DNA of 64,000 nt from Aptenodytes patagonicus (GCF_965638725.1 NC_134963.1:3665501-3729500); one strand, 5' to 3'; counted from the stretch's first letter, positions 37,701 to 49,743 are shown. Numbers and translations are program-made. The notes: generated by a model from the sequence alone, not told the origin.

Positions 37701-40700
37701 GCACAACCAGAATGCAGCTTCTTTGTGAGCTATAAGGTCGTAACATTTACATACCTCCGTTGGCTACAAAGATGGAGTATTTTGGTTATGCTGTGGCTGT
37801 AATCATGATGCCAATTCTATCGAAGAAGAGTTGCTCTAGAGCTTGTGAAACTTTTGATAGCAGGTAAATTTTGGTGCCCTGGTAAGTCTGAAGCGAGTTG
37901 TAGATCCAGTTTTTGAAAACCAAGCTCATAGTCCCAGAAGGCCATAGCTGCTCTTTCAATCTGTCCCTATTTCTTGCCCTTCTGTTGAGGAAATATTTTT
38001 ATCCCAACAACAAATAATTCACATTAAGAATTGTAGTTTAGTTTGTCTAAACTAGTCGTCCAGTCTAAACCCAGTCTAAACTACATCTAAACCCAGTAGT
38101 CTCCTGGATTTGCCACAAGGCATCATCATAATGGTTTATACAAAATGATTGCCTGGTCTGTCTTCAACTATGTTACCCACGTGCGATATCACCATTCGTG
38201 GTGAACTGATGTTATTGTCCCTGATGCGTACATTTTTAGGCATTCATTGTTTAAATAATTATAGCTCCTTTTCATGTTCGCCACATAAAAAAGTCTCTGC
38301 TTCCTAAGCTGCGTACCAAGTGGTACATTTATTTTTAAATAAATTAATTTGCATGTGTAAAAGAGTACATTTAGTCTACTCCTACAATATAAAGCTATTT
38401 CTCACCACATATTTACACAGTTCCTCAATAGTTACTGATGACAAGATTTAAAAAAAAAATCACCTAAAATTAGGTTCAGAACCATTATAAGAACTATAGC
38501 ACGTTTCTACAAAAGGCTTTCAAAGTGCTTAGCAGAATAGTGTGTGACCAGCGTTTCTGAAATGAAGTTGGATAGTTCTGAAATGAAGCTGGATAGTTGA
38601 TCGCCTACGTATGAATTTAGGAGGCTAATTTTAGGTTACAGTAAGCTTGCCCTGTGCCTGAAGGCTTGATCCACCCCGGAGAGTCACCCTCTCTGTCTGC
38701 CAGGACAAGCTGGGAGAAAAGCTCTGATGTTCTGCTCAGACCCAAATCATGACAGCTGGGCACACTTGTGCTCACTTGACTCTGAAGGTATTTACAAGGC
38801 TTTTGTCAGAGTTCCCATTTATACAGTTTCCCCTAGTGTATTTTTGGGTCTGACTTTCCTTCCAATATGAGGCAAATAAAACCATGGAACAAATCAGTCT
38901 TAGAAAGAAAACAGATAAAATCACAGGATGATAAAATGCAGCAAGTGTTGAAATGTATTTTTAATTACAGCTCGTATTTTTTTTTTCCATCCCTAGAAAT
39001 AACAGAAATTACTGTAAACTTCAAGTGAGTTTGAAGAAAATAAAGGCAAAGTCTCTATGTTTCCCTGTAATCCAACTGGATCCCATATCCATATACCAGA
39101 GTTGGTTTTAGATGATATATTTGCTTTCTACATTTTTTCCTCATTGCTGTGGTTCAACCCCAGTTGGCAACCAAGCCCCACCCAGCCGCTCACTCCCCCT
39201 GCCCCCCCCTGGGATGGGGGAGAGAATCGGAAGAGCAGAAGTAAGAAAACTGGTGGGTTGAGATAAAAACAGTTTAATACTTGAAATAATAATAATTATA
39301 TCGGAATGAAAAGGAAAACAACAGCAGAGCGAGAGGAACAAAACCCAGGAAAAACAAGTGATGCAATTGCTCACCACCCACCGACCGATGCCCAGCCAGT
39401 CCCCGAGCAGCCGCCACCGCCCCCGGGCCAACTCCCCCCAGTTCATATACTGAGCATGACGTCCCATGGTATGGAATGTCCCTTTGGCCAGTTTGGGTCA
39501 GCTGTCCTGGCTGTGCCCCCTCCCAGCTTCTTGTGCACCTCCTCACTGGCAGAGCGTGGGAAGCTGAAAAGTCCTTGACTTAGTATAAGCACTGCTCAGC
39601 AACAACTAAAACATCGGCGTGTTATCAACATTATTCTCATGCTAAATCCAAAACAAGCACTGTACCAGCTACTAGGACGAAAATTAACTCTGTCCCACCC
39701 GAAACCAGGACACTCACCTAAGTTTGTTCGTTGCTAAGCTATAGGCAAGCATGTGCTACGCAGAATGACTCATAGACTTGTAGGCTGAGATGCTTTTCTT
39801 GTTTTTCCATTGAGCATTCTTTTTACCTTAGACAAATATAAGTAAGTGCCCTCGTTGACTTCCCTATCATTTAGTACTAGGAAAGTAAATCTAAAATAAT
39901 TTTAACTACATTAAAATATGTTTTCTGTGATTAAAGGGGAACTGTTTCATTACCATCTGTTACAACCTTGAAAGTTCTGTGCTTACATACTGATATACGT
40001 AGTGCCACAACACAATATAGTAACTTATAGAAGAAAAACAAAATCTGAACTGAATTGCTGTAAAATAGTGGTTAAAGAAAAACATGAACATGTATGTAAC
40101 GCTTTTATTAAAATGAATGATTTTATTGCAGTTTGAGAGAAAGCTGACAGCTTTAGGAGGAGGCAGTGAGGTTTCACAAACTTTACTGGTTTGGAAATGA
40201 GAGCTCGGAAGGGAGAATGGTTTTCTTCCTCTACTCTTGGAAGGTGAGACAGGCTATAGGAACAGAAAGGGAAAAAGAAGGTGTGAGCAAGCCCAGGAAA
40301 TAGAAGGTCCCTTTGAGCAAGCCTTCACTTTTGTTTTTCCTAGGGGTGGTAGTCTATGGCGTCAGTGCCAACTGTTGCTCCTGTGAAGATTGCTCCTGTT
40401 AGCATTGGCTATAGCTCCCTTCTGCCCTCACCATCATCAGCAGTCGCAACGAGCTCTGCTGATTTCATCTACACCTGCGGCCAGCTCAGGTTCCAGCCAA
40501 GAGCTCATTCAGTTTTATTTCTATTTTAATCTGGTTTTATTATCCAGGTACAGTGGTGAACTAAAGAAAAGGTATTCATACTTGTCTGCTGTACCAGCCG
40601 GGATTATACAGATGATCTTACTCAGGGTCCAGCAATTACCTTTTTTTTTTTTTTTTAATGTCTAATTCACATCAGAACACTTTGGATGATTATTTCACAT

Positions 40701-43700
40701 GTAGTAAGTTTCTCTGCATATAGCCCCCGGTGCTCTTCCCTCTCGAGTATATTTGCATTTGTGGTGTATATTTGCTACCCCTCCAGTTTCAGCGTCTTCT
40801 TTAGATGTGGTGGGTTCCCACCAGTGGAACATCAGATGAAAACAGGAAAAATTCAGAGAATGTAGGGGAGGGGACAGTGTTTTAATTTTTCAGAAAAGAC
40901 TTCTGGATTCCTCCCAAGCATCCTGGCCTATAGCAGAAATCATCACAGCTCAAACAGTGACAGATGGTTTGTGTTTGTAGTACGAGCAGTTCTAATGACC
41001 ACCTTTGGTTCACAGACAGTGACTGCAGAACAGCTACATAAAAGGTTTCTTTTCAATTCCAAGCAGCTATCTGCTTTATTAGAATGAATTCACTTTTTCT
41101 TTCTATTTGGTTTGTTTTGCTGCTTTTTCCTCCTACCATTTTCTGCTGGTGGCTAATTAGATAATTTTGAGGGCTGATTAGAGAAAAGAATAGACTCTAA
41201 ACTTCCTTTTCCGAATGCATCTTCCTGCTTGGTATTGCAAGGTTCAACTTTCCTCAAACATGAAATCTGTACCTCAAATAGTACAAAAGCCATGTCATGC
41301 TGGCCAAATAGAGACTCACCATCAGCAGAGAAAGGATGAAAATAAGCATAGTGGTGTTTGGAAAAACAGAGATCTCAGTCACTTTGTTTACCCTCTGGGC
41401 GCGGTCTTGGTTATCCAAGATTAAATGTTATGTAAAGTAAAAAAAACCCAGCTGCTTTGCCAGTGCTTATAGACAGCATGCAGAGAGAGGGACAACAGGA
41501 AACTCCATTATGAAATTTCCCTTAAACATACATGAACAGAGGAAAGAGGGATCAACCTTCCTAAAAGAAAGAGTACCGAGCTACCTTGAACTGAGCAATA
41601 TGGTATGAGGCCAATTCCCTAGGTGCTTTATGTTGTTTATTTAGGTTTGGAAGTTCTAGGAGACAAGACTGTCCTACATTGAATGTAGCATACTGTAAAG
41701 CTGATGTGATTTCAGCAATACCTTGAAATTTAAAAAAGGAATCAATGCTAAAATCTCTAGCACGCTTAAAATAATACTGCGTATTTATTCTGTACCCTGT
41801 CATCCTGTATTGGGTAACAGCAGAAGGAACAAAGGTCCCTCTTTTCGCGCTTCTTTATCCCACTTAATTCCAGGGATGTAGCATAAAGTGCCCTCTTTTG
41901 ACTGAGTAATCTGATGAAGCAGTGCCATTTACTGTTTAACTACATGCTACTTACATCCCTGCTGTTTTACCCATCTTCCACACAAAGCCAATACGAGATT
42001 CTTCCTGAGATTGACAAAGAGACAAAATGCCATGCAATGAACAAATTGCTCCTAATAATATTACTTATTTGGATTGCAGTGGTATCTAGTCTCCCATTCC
42101 GTAGCATTAGCACAATTTACACCATGCTAAACGCTGCCCAGACACGGGACTAGTAACTGGGCTCTGCCACAGAGATGATACGTCCTCTGGTGTTGACTGA
42201 ATGCCACATCTAATTTGTTCTATTAGCCCTCTTGAGCTTCAAGTCTATACTTTGAAACTTGTGCTTTACCATGCAAGAACAAATTTATTTAAGACCCACA
42301 GAACCACCGAGACATTTTAGATGTGTTGTAATATATTTTAATGAGCTATTGATGAATTTTTTTCCACAGTCCAAGAAGGGCAACAAGAAAGCAAAACAAA
42401 CATCTGAAAAGCCCCCACACTGCAGATCTGAGGGCAGAAGCAAACAGAAAAGTAGCTCAATAACTGGTAAGAAGAGCAAGGTGAGTCTTACACGCTCTAA
42501 AATCTTCCAGTGGCTTTACTGCCGATTGTTGAAACAGTTGTCACGGCATTGACACGAATCAGAAGTGACTACATGTCGGGTGAAACGCCTGTCTGCACCC
42601 TCCCCGGCACCTGATGCACTAAGATTTATCTCACATTTTGCTTCCCTGATATAGAATCATAGAATCGTTTAGGTTGGAAAAAACCTTTAAGATCATCGAG
42701 TCCAACCGTTAACCCAGCACTACCAAGTCCACCACTAAACCATGGCCCTAAGCGCCACATCTACACGTCTTTTAAATACCTCCAGGAATGGGGACTCAAC
42801 CGTTTCCCTGGGCAGCCTGTTCCAATGCTTGACAACCCTTTCCGTGAAGAAAGTTTTCCTAATACCCAATCTAAACCTCCCCTGGTGCAACTTGAGGACG
42901 TATGTATATTTTGGTTTTATGGTCCAGCACAAACTCCTTAACTCTTTGCAGTTTTAGGAGTTATGCTATGAATGTTAACCTGTTACAGGACTACACCACT
43001 ATGATAACTGCTATGAAAGCAGTTATTTACTGCTTTCACTGTAAGATACCCAATTTAAAATATCAGTCAATTTGAAGTAATCCCCCAATAAAAAAATTAC
43101 ACGCTGATGTTAAATTCCTTTTGTCATGATTCCAGCATACTAGTTTGCACACGAGGCTTGTGAAAGAGGGGGATCAACACCTTTCCAAAAAGCACTGAGT
43201 CTGAGACTGGCATAGAAAAAGGCAGCGGTGGGGATAACCTGAGGATACCCTTGTGATCAAGACAGAGCACCCTGTTTATCTGCAGAGGAACTGCCTTTCC
43301 AATGACATTGGGGTGCATTAGCGATAGGGAACTTTATCTGATGTTTGCTCTGGTTCATCTTTTCTCTTCACTAATGGATTTGCTCTCCCGAGCTTTCAAT
43401 GCTTCTCCCTTCAAGTAGATACAAACGCAATAAAAATTGCTTTAAAAAAAATCAATAAACACTTAAGTGTTTGGCAACTCTCAGACTTTTTACTGTATCA
43501 TTTACTCAACAGTTTAATGCTTAATAGAAGAAACTTGCCTGTTAAATATTCATGTGCAGATTTAGCAGATATAACACACCACAGATTGATTCAGTTTTTC
43601 TAGCTCTTTTCATTCATGACAAAATTAATTGTTTCAGAGCATGGAAACTGCATTCGCTGGAGAGGAACACCTGCTTCACTCGTTCGAGGTCAGTGTCAGG

Positions 43701-46700
43701 ATCTATTTGTAAGAATCTGCCAGTATTCCAGTTTGGGGCAGTAAAGTCTTCATCATTCAAAATTTGGAGCCTTTTTGGCTTTAAAAATGAAAAGTCAGTT
43801 CAAGCTGACCCAGTTTACACAGCTGTATCTCGTTTATGTTATGTACTGCCTCCCTCACCCTGAGAGACTGGTGGCTGTGCCGGGGATCTACTTTGATACA
43901 GGAGATGAAGAATGCTGACCACTTCAGCAGAGGTTATCCTCTGATGATTAGACTGTTGGACTATATTTTAAATGCACGTACCGGGTGCCCGTGCCCAGGC
44001 GCTGGTGGCAGGGGCTGCAGGGGCCTCTGTGAGGAGAGGCCGGGGCTGCCCCGCGCCGGACACAGCCGGTTCCAGCCGGTTCCTACAGCCCCACCGCAGG
44101 GCACAGCTGAGCCCCTCAGCGCGGCTGGTGGGGCCTCTGGGAAAGCACATTGAAGAAAGGGCAAAACCTGCACGGAGTGAGGAAAAAAGCGTGAGAAACA
44201 GCCCTGCGAGCACCCAGGTCAGGGCAGGGGGAGGAGGTGGAGGTGCTGCAGGCGCCGGGGCAGGGAGTCCCCTGCAGCCATGATGGGGAGACCATGGGGG
44301 AGCAGATATCCACGCTGCGGCCCACGCCAGAGCAGATTTTTCCTGAAGGGGAAGGTAGAGCAGTTGGGAATGAAGGTTTGAAGTTGAGCCTGGGAAAGGC
44401 GAGGGGAGAAGGTGTTGTTTTAATTTTTGTCTTTGTTTCTCGCTACCCAAACCTATTTTAATTGGCAATAAATTAAATTAATTTTCCCCAAGTCGAGTCT
44501 GTTTTGCCTGTGATGGTACATGGTAAGTGATTTCCCTGTCTTATCTCAACCCAAGCTGTCTCATCTTATTTTCTCCCCCCAACCTGTTGAAGAGGGAGAG
44601 CGAAAGAGTGGCTGGGTGGGCATCTGGCAGCCAGCCAAGGTAAACACGTCACACTATATGTGATGTCACACAGTAGAAAGAATTAATGTAAGTGTTTGAA
44701 CAATCCAGCTTAAAATATGTAATTTGACAGCTGTAGTAATATTTCAGGTTGCTGTTAAAATATGAGTAACTGCTGATATGACTCGCTTGGTGATATATTT
44801 ACATTTTTATGAAATACATATAACATATCTTTCAGGTTGTTTAATATTTGAGAAATTATCTTTTCCTTTTTTTTCTTTTCTTAAATATGGTGTCCCACTG
44901 CTTCTGTAAACATTAGTCTTCCATTTCCTGAAGTACAAGAGCTGTTGGGACATACTTTAAAATTAATCTCTGATGAAATTTTGGTCCTGCTGAACTAATC
45001 CAAAGTTCATGGATTTTTGTTCAGTATATTACAAATGTAAATAATATTAAAAATTAATATTCAATTTTTTCGTGAGTATTCACCAAGTTTGGGTATGTTT
45101 GTATTAGTGATGTGTGTCTGGCAAAGTTATGTTTACAAGGTTCACATTAAGTGACCTGAAATCCAGACTTCACACCTCTCTCTCTTATTTTTCACACTTC
45201 CAATTAAAAAAAAAGGAAAGATAGAAGATAGATGGTACAATAATGTTAGTAGATACAGCTGTTCTTTGGTAATACTACCTCAGACAGACCTCATCTTAGA
45301 GGTTTCCAATGGTTACTACGTCAAAATTAAGAGAATCCTATTTTTTAAAAATTATTTGAATATTAGTGTTTGCCATTTTACATGTAAAATATGGCTTGTA
45401 ATGTTTACATTAATGATTTTGATTACTCAGGCTTCTAAACCTCTTCATCACACCAACATGCAGTGATGCCCCAGCTATGCCCTTGGAGGGTCTCTCCTGG
45501 TCCCCTTGAGGGAGTGGGCAGGGCTGGGGTTTTGGGTGAGCTTCACTGAGCTGCAACACTGAGGAGAAGCCATGTGCGTGGGGTGGCTGAGCAAACACTT
45601 GAGAGAAAGGGAGCTCCTTACTATGAAACAGTAGTTCAGATCAGTTGAAAGTTTCATTTTCTTTTTTCACCTGTGATCAGTGTCTGGGCCTTTATCAAAA
45701 TGTGGGTTTGAGAAATACGACATTGAGTGTGTTTGTTTCTCTAGCCCAAACTGGGGCGGGGGGGGAGAGAAAAACAGGCAAAACTTGCATAAGGGCTTTG
45801 GGGATTGCATACCACAGAATAATGAACTGAGAATTCAGTTGTCCTCTCTAAAATTAGGTGTGAAATATAAGAACAAAATTTAAGCAAAGTGATAACCAAA
45901 AGAATATTCAACTCTGCTATAAGTAAAATCCTACACAATCTTAAATTATAATGTCAGTTTTCAACCACATTTATATTCTTAGCTGAATATGACTCAAATT
46001 GGGGCAAGTTATTATTTCTGTATTAAAAGCTACACCAAGCCAGTCTTACGCATAGACTGTGTTGAAAAATTAGTAACTTGTTCAAATGACGTACTGGTTG
46101 TAAGTGGCAATACCAAGCTGGAAGTGGTATTGCAAGCATGTCATGAGAAGCTAGCTTTTTTGTCTCCTGACTTAGTTTGAGGTTAATTGTAAAATGAAAG
46201 AGCTTTAAATGGGTCTGCCTTTGTATATTAATTGTTGAGTGCATAGAATTAACATAGAGGACACTATGTTTTTTGAAAGGTTTTACTCAGTGATAATGGA
46301 TTTTGAGAAAGGTGGCTAAATGTTGCAAAAAATGAGATCTGGATAGCTGCTGGGGGTACCGAACAGCTTAATTTCCTGCACAGAATAATACTTTTTGTGC
46401 ATTTTCCGTACATAGAGATATCGAGACTATTTTGGTTAAAAAAAGCCAGAAGAAATAGATTCAGTGAAGGGAAATTTCTGTTACAATCATGCTGACTTCT
46501 AGGAATGCCTTTTGTTTTAGCAAAATGGCTGTGTATTCAGCCGCAGAACTTCTGCGAATGTCTGGAGGACTGTGAGGCTCTTACACTGAAGCACCTAATA
46601 TCTGTTTGCTTTAAACAGTACAGTTGGACCCTCCTAATCAAAACTAAATTTATTACATGATGCTGAGTATTATCTTGCCAAATCAACCTGTGTCACTGGG

Positions 46701-48475
46701 CTAGGTTCTCACACTGTTGCTGAAGTGGTATACTATCTTACTGCACAAGAGAGCCCATTGGGACAAGTCAAGGAGTAAGGTAATTACTGGGTGTAAAACA
46801 AGAAGGCTTGGGACATACATAGAAAGCTGTGAGCTGCCTAGTCTCAGAAGGGAGCTTCAGTTTCTTCCACCACTCTCCTACAGTAAGTTTGACTGCCTAA
46901 CAGCTGATTCCCAGTGAAAGGTTTGCAGCGTGGTCAAACATGCCTTTTGGAATACGGCATCTCAGAGGTAGCTGGAGCACAGCTTCCAAGTGAGGTGCAT
47001 GTTCGGCAGTAAGGATAACTTCTTAATTAGCTGTGTGATACAATGCTGAGTGAAGGACCAGAAGTAGTGGCTGAGCAGCAGCACTATGTTGCCATCAAGT
47101 GGTAAACACATCGATATCTATATAGTCAGAGGGATCATGGCTGGCTGGCATCCACTGAATGAAGAAAAACAAATATATTAAATGACATTGTCTGCTTTTC
47201 ATTTCTTTGTGTTATCCCTATCTCTTTACTGGTGATTGATCAAGTGAGATTGTCTCTTGCTCACTTACTGTTTGAATGAAAGACCTGAAGAAGAAAATTT
47301 TCAAATAATGCACTTACGGTATGACTTTTGAAAGAATTTGAATTATACTCTTTCCCTCAGACACAGCTTTAGCAAAAATGACATGAAAAATGTATGTTCT
47401 CTTTACCAGGATGTCAGCCCTTCAACTTCATTGATGTTGTCATCCAGCAACACCGCTGTCATCACAAAAACAATTACCAGAACACTTCCTCTAAAGCAGA
47501 AAATGCACTTTGTCAACGTTAAGGCCCAGCATCTGCAAAATATAAACAGACAATCCAAAAGTATAAAAGATCTGGAGATCAAACTTCTGCAAGTGGAGTG
47601 CGAAGAACTCAAAAATCAGCTAGGATGCCTGAGGGTAGGTAAAAATCCAGTTCTGTTCTTAATATCCAACTGTACTGGTAAACAGTTACAGTGAAAATAG
47701 TTTATTGATAGAGGTGTTAAAACCAAGTAGAAAAACCCATGTTTTTCTGCTCAGTTCACATCCAAACAGATAGCTTATTGATATTAAAATTTTTGTAAAT
47801 TATCACATCTAGAAGAGAGTTTGGGTCTGAATTCACACTTCAAGTTAAGACTTTCACTAAGGCTATAAACTTGTACTTTGGATTACTGAGTGGCATTCCT
47901 ATACTTTTTAGTTACTAGCATCAAACTCTTCTCAGCATTGTCTTCTACTAATTTTGTGCCCTACCAGCAGCATCTGAGCCCTTTGTTACAGCAACATATC
48001 ATGTAACAGGAACTTCTTCCAGTTCCCAAAGGTTGGAATTGCCCATGTTGTTTTCTGCCTCAACCTAACCTGGCTTGATTAATAGCCAGAGGAAGTTTAG
48101 TAAGCATGAAGTGTTAGGGTACTCGAAGTGTAGATGTTGTGCTGCTGGTGCTATGAAAAGACATCTTGCTTTTTAGGTTGCACAGGATTATGAAATTAAG
48201 CACAAAAAGTCACATGCATAAATGTAGATACATGGCTATAGCAGATGTTCTTGTTTAGTTAGAAATTCAGCTACGACAAATCATATGTTACTATCACCAT
48301 ATATTTGAGAAAAAGAAATTGAACATTTCCTGTCATGCAGGAAGGGCTGATGGGGCAGAAGCCAGGCGACATGGAGGAGTTACTGAAACAATCTCAGAAA
48401 GAGGTGTTGTGGCTTCAGAGACAGCTGTCCTTCATCTCCACAGGAGGCCCTGTGTGTGTTTTGGCAGCTAGCAAG
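31683..48475 (+). CDS. RIMBP2: RIMBP2 (RIM-binding protein 2), N-terminal coding exons, partial
   Basis: RIM-BPs are active-zone scaffolds that link RIM proteins to voltage-gated calcium channels through SH3 domains. Six candidate exons (31683-31751, 37292-37411, 42370-42480, 43638-43688, 47410-47634, 48341-48475) form one open frame of 237 codons, with GT-AG borders and every junction in phase 0. The first four encode Lys/Ser-rich, probably disordered sequence. The last two encode a coiled coil with KLLQVECEELKNQL and LLKQSQKEVLWLQRQL. This resembles the RIM-BP1/TSPOAP1 N-terminal stretch containing LLRESQREVLRLQRQ (recalled, not searched). Position directly after STX2 on the same strand matches the known gene order. 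SH3 and FN3 domains are not in the window. The short RIM-BP2 form (starting MREAAERRQQ) would use a later promoter, so this chain is probably the long N-terminal form. Confidence 0.72.
31752..37291 (+). other. RIMBP2 intron
   Basis: 5.5 kb without a recognised exon. It holds a C-run joined to an A-rich run (32540-32577) and other short homopolymers. An 85-codon minus-strand frame at 34509-34766 is open but unsupported. Confidence 0.65.
37292..37411 (+). CDS. RIMBP2: RIMBP2 candidate coding exon
   Basis: The acceptor CCCTCTATTACAG and donor GTG|GTGAGT bound 120 nt, phase 0-0, encoding KKAISRILDHGYSVLDSPKA then NKSFSKVDKPLTKEQEEDKV. It is hydrophilic and probably disordered. The phase and the two consensus splice sites make chance unlikely. 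Confidence 0.7.
38555..38596. repeat. 21-bp tandem duplication
   Basis: Two copies of TTCTGAAATGAAG(T/C)TGGATAG, differing at one base, directly adjacent. Confidence 0.9.
39145..39712 (-). mobile_element. Avian solo LTR (ERV), family A, copy 2
   Basis: On the minus strand it begins TGTCCTGGTTTC and has a core promoter with CAGTATATGAACTGGGGGG (TATA-like). It ends with TTGAACCACAGCA on the side near 39145. It aligns by eye to the copy at 21105 over its whole length and in the same orientation. CTCAT before and CTCAC after could be a decayed 5-bp target duplication. No internal viral genes, hence a solo LTR. Confidence 0.85.
42370..42480 (+). CDS. RIMBP2: RIMBP2 candidate coding exon (Lys/Ser-rich)
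   Basis: The acceptor TTTTTTTCCACAG and donor AAG|GTGAGT bound 111 nt, phase 0-0, encoding SKKGNKKAKQTSEKPPHCRS then EGRSKQKSSSITGKKSK. It is strongly basic and low in hydrophobic residues, probably disordered. Confidence 0.7.
42651..42899 (-). mobile_element. CR1 LINE, 5'-truncated 3' end
   Basis: On the minus strand it reads into the typical CR1 3' terminus ending GATTCTATGATTCTAT. It encodes the end of the CR1 reverse-transcriptase ORF2, with KLHQGRFRLGIRKTFFTERV and KHWNRLPRETVESPFLEVFK visible (42735-42899). Only about 250 bp remain, as is usual for CR1. It lies in a RIMBP2 intron, antisense to the gene. Confidence 0.95.
43638..43688 (+). CDS. RIMBP2: RIMBP2 candidate short cassette exon (51 nt)
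   Basis: The acceptor TTAATTGTTTCAG and donor GAG|GTCAGT bound 51 nt in phase 0-0, encoding SMETAFAGEEHLLHSFE. It is in phase with both neighbouring exons, so inclusion or skipping keeps the frame. There is no homology evidence. Confidence 0.55.
43689..47409 (+). other. RIMBP2 intron with family B LTR
   Basis: 3.7-kb intron. Besides the LTR (43972-44653) it has a CpG-poor, G-rich segment at 45465-45600 that I cannot place. No extra exon is well supported. Confidence 0.65.
43972..44653 (+). mobile_element. Avian LTR (ERV), family B, sense to RIMBP2
   Basis: GC-rich 5' part (GGGTGCCCGTGCCCAGG, GAGGAGAGGCCGGGGCTGCC), then a 3' part with GGCAATAAATTAAATTAA (AATAAA at 44467-44472), TTTTCCCCAAGTCGAGTC, and an end GGCAGCCAGCCAAGG...GTCACA. 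I recognise this arrangement as a common avian LTR. Its 5' part is repeated in reverse at 63212-63320. No viral genes accompany it. The left edge is set by similarity to the other copy. Confidence 0.75.
47410..47634 (+). CDS. RIMBP2: RIMBP2 coding exon, coiled-coil start
   Basis: The acceptor TCTCTTTACCAG and donor AGG|GTAGGT bound 225 nt, phase 0-0. A Ser/Thr-rich N-part (DVSPSTSLMLSSSNTAVITK) leads into a heptad-like region with SKSIKDLEIKLLQVECEELK then NQLGCLR. The latter resembles the RIM-BP1 segment containing KQIAALQQECRELQARL. This is the best homology evidence for the gene. Confidence 0.8.
47635..48340 (+). other. RIMBP2 intron
   Basis: 0.7 kb, nothing recognised. Confidence 0.7.
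48341..48475 (+). CDS. RIMBP2: RIMBP2 coding exon, coiled coil
   Basis: The acceptor CCTGTCATGCAG and donor AAG|GTGAGC bound 135 nt, phase 0-0. It encodes EGLMGQKPGDMEELLKQSQK, then EVLWLQRQLSFISTGGPVCV and LAASK. The QSQKEVLWLQRQL segment closely resembles ESQREVLRLQRQI in RIM-BP1. The next coding exon is not found in the remaining 15.5 kb. Confidence 0.8.
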
Positions 48476-49742
48476 GTGAGCTCCTTTATTCTTTTTTCAG
48501 TCTACCTCACTGTACAAGGTAGAATTAGGAAGGGACGGGTTTATCATCATTTTGGCTTGTTTTATTGAAACAACACACTGCAAGATTTATTTTTCGTACT
48601 AAGTGTACTAAGAGGAAGATTTGTCTTTTAGGATGTATTTTAAATAATTGTTTCATGTAATTCCGAAAGACTGGAAAGAATGTGATATTCATTATGGCCT
48701 GTGAAAGGTTACATAGTTAAAATGGCATTTCATAGAGCCCTATTGTATACGGAAAGATGTCTTATGTTTTATCTCTTTTTCTAAAGAAAACTGGCTATCA
48801 GAAGGTAGGATCGTTATATTGGGATTCTTATTCTGGGGGGATTTCTTGGTCTGGCATACAGAACTGCAATTCCCTTTCTTTTCTAGGCAGCACTGTTATA
48901 TATGCATTCCTAGTTACCAGCAGCCCATCATTAGCATCGCTGCATCCAGCCCTGAACAGGCAAAAATTACTGTCAAGCTATATCATACTTGATGCTGATA
49001 TTTGGCCATATAAATTACTGAATTAATAAGAAACTGTTTACGTTAACAATGTCCTAACATCTTACAGTTCCAGTAGAATGTGAGTTCTCATCTGTCGTGG
49101 CATAAAAAGATGAATATGTCAAGTTTTGATGACTCGAGTTTCTAAACAGTTACTTGAGATAAAGAATATGTTTTAAAATCTTCATAGCAGTAAATCTGTG
49201 CTGATAGTTTAAAAAATTAGTTGCTATTTTATTTTCACAGTGGCTTAATTTAATTTATTCATATAACTTTTCATATTTTTAAAACAAGATTTCCAGAAAA
49301 ATTATTATAGTTTACATATTTTATACATATATATACCCACACATACCCATATAGAGATATACATGTTTTAAATCCATCTATTGAAAAGGAATGAGGAGAT
49401 CGGTTTGGTTCAGTGTAACGCACTAATAATGCCATTTTACAGTGATCTGACTTATTTTCAAGTATCAAGTTAGCTTAGCAAATTTTTGTTTTGTTTGTAC
49501 AAATGCACATAAAGCAATAGATATGTACATCTAGTCTCCAGCCTAGACAAGATAGATTTCCAAAATGTGTCACCTGGAATCTTCTGGTATCACTTTGTGT
49601 CATATGCTGCAGATCTGTATTTGTTGCTGAAGCACAGTATCGTAAGTGCTGATATAGTCATAGTCAGAAGGAACGTTTGGATTTGAAGCTTATATGTAGC
49701 TCAACCAGGGGAAAAAAAAACCTAACTTGCAAAAATCAGACT

Positions 49743-49743
<1 letters not shown>

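Larger units (their letters stand above)
37412..42369 (+). other. RIMBP2 intron with LTR
   Basis: 5-kb intron containing a 21-bp tandem duplication (38555-38596) and the antisense solo LTR at 39145-39712. A Ser/Pro/Ala-rich frame near 40356-40530 lacks matching splice sites. Confidence 0.65.

Noticed and set aside
38995-39024. 28-nt exon-like segment between CCCTAG and GTGAGT
   Set aside because: The phase does not fit the surrounding exons, and the phase-0 reading begins AAA TAA.
40356-40530. Ser/Pro/Ala-rich frame starting MASVPTVAPVKI with an acceptor-like TTTTTCCTAG nearby
   Set aside because: An in-frame stop separates the acceptor from the ATG. The best downstream donor (CAG|GTACAG near 40549) is out of frame, so it cannot join the phase-0 chain.
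42735-42932. 65-codon minus-strand frame as a host gene
   Set aside because: It is the decayed end of the CR1 reverse-transcriptase ORF, not a host gene.
46726-46779. Possible extra phase 0-0 RIMBP2 exon (18 codons, WYTILLHKRAHW...)
   Set aside because: The acceptor lacks a good pyrimidine tract. The hydrophobic/Trp-rich residues do not fit the disordered neighbours, and an open 54-nt stretch is not rare by chance.
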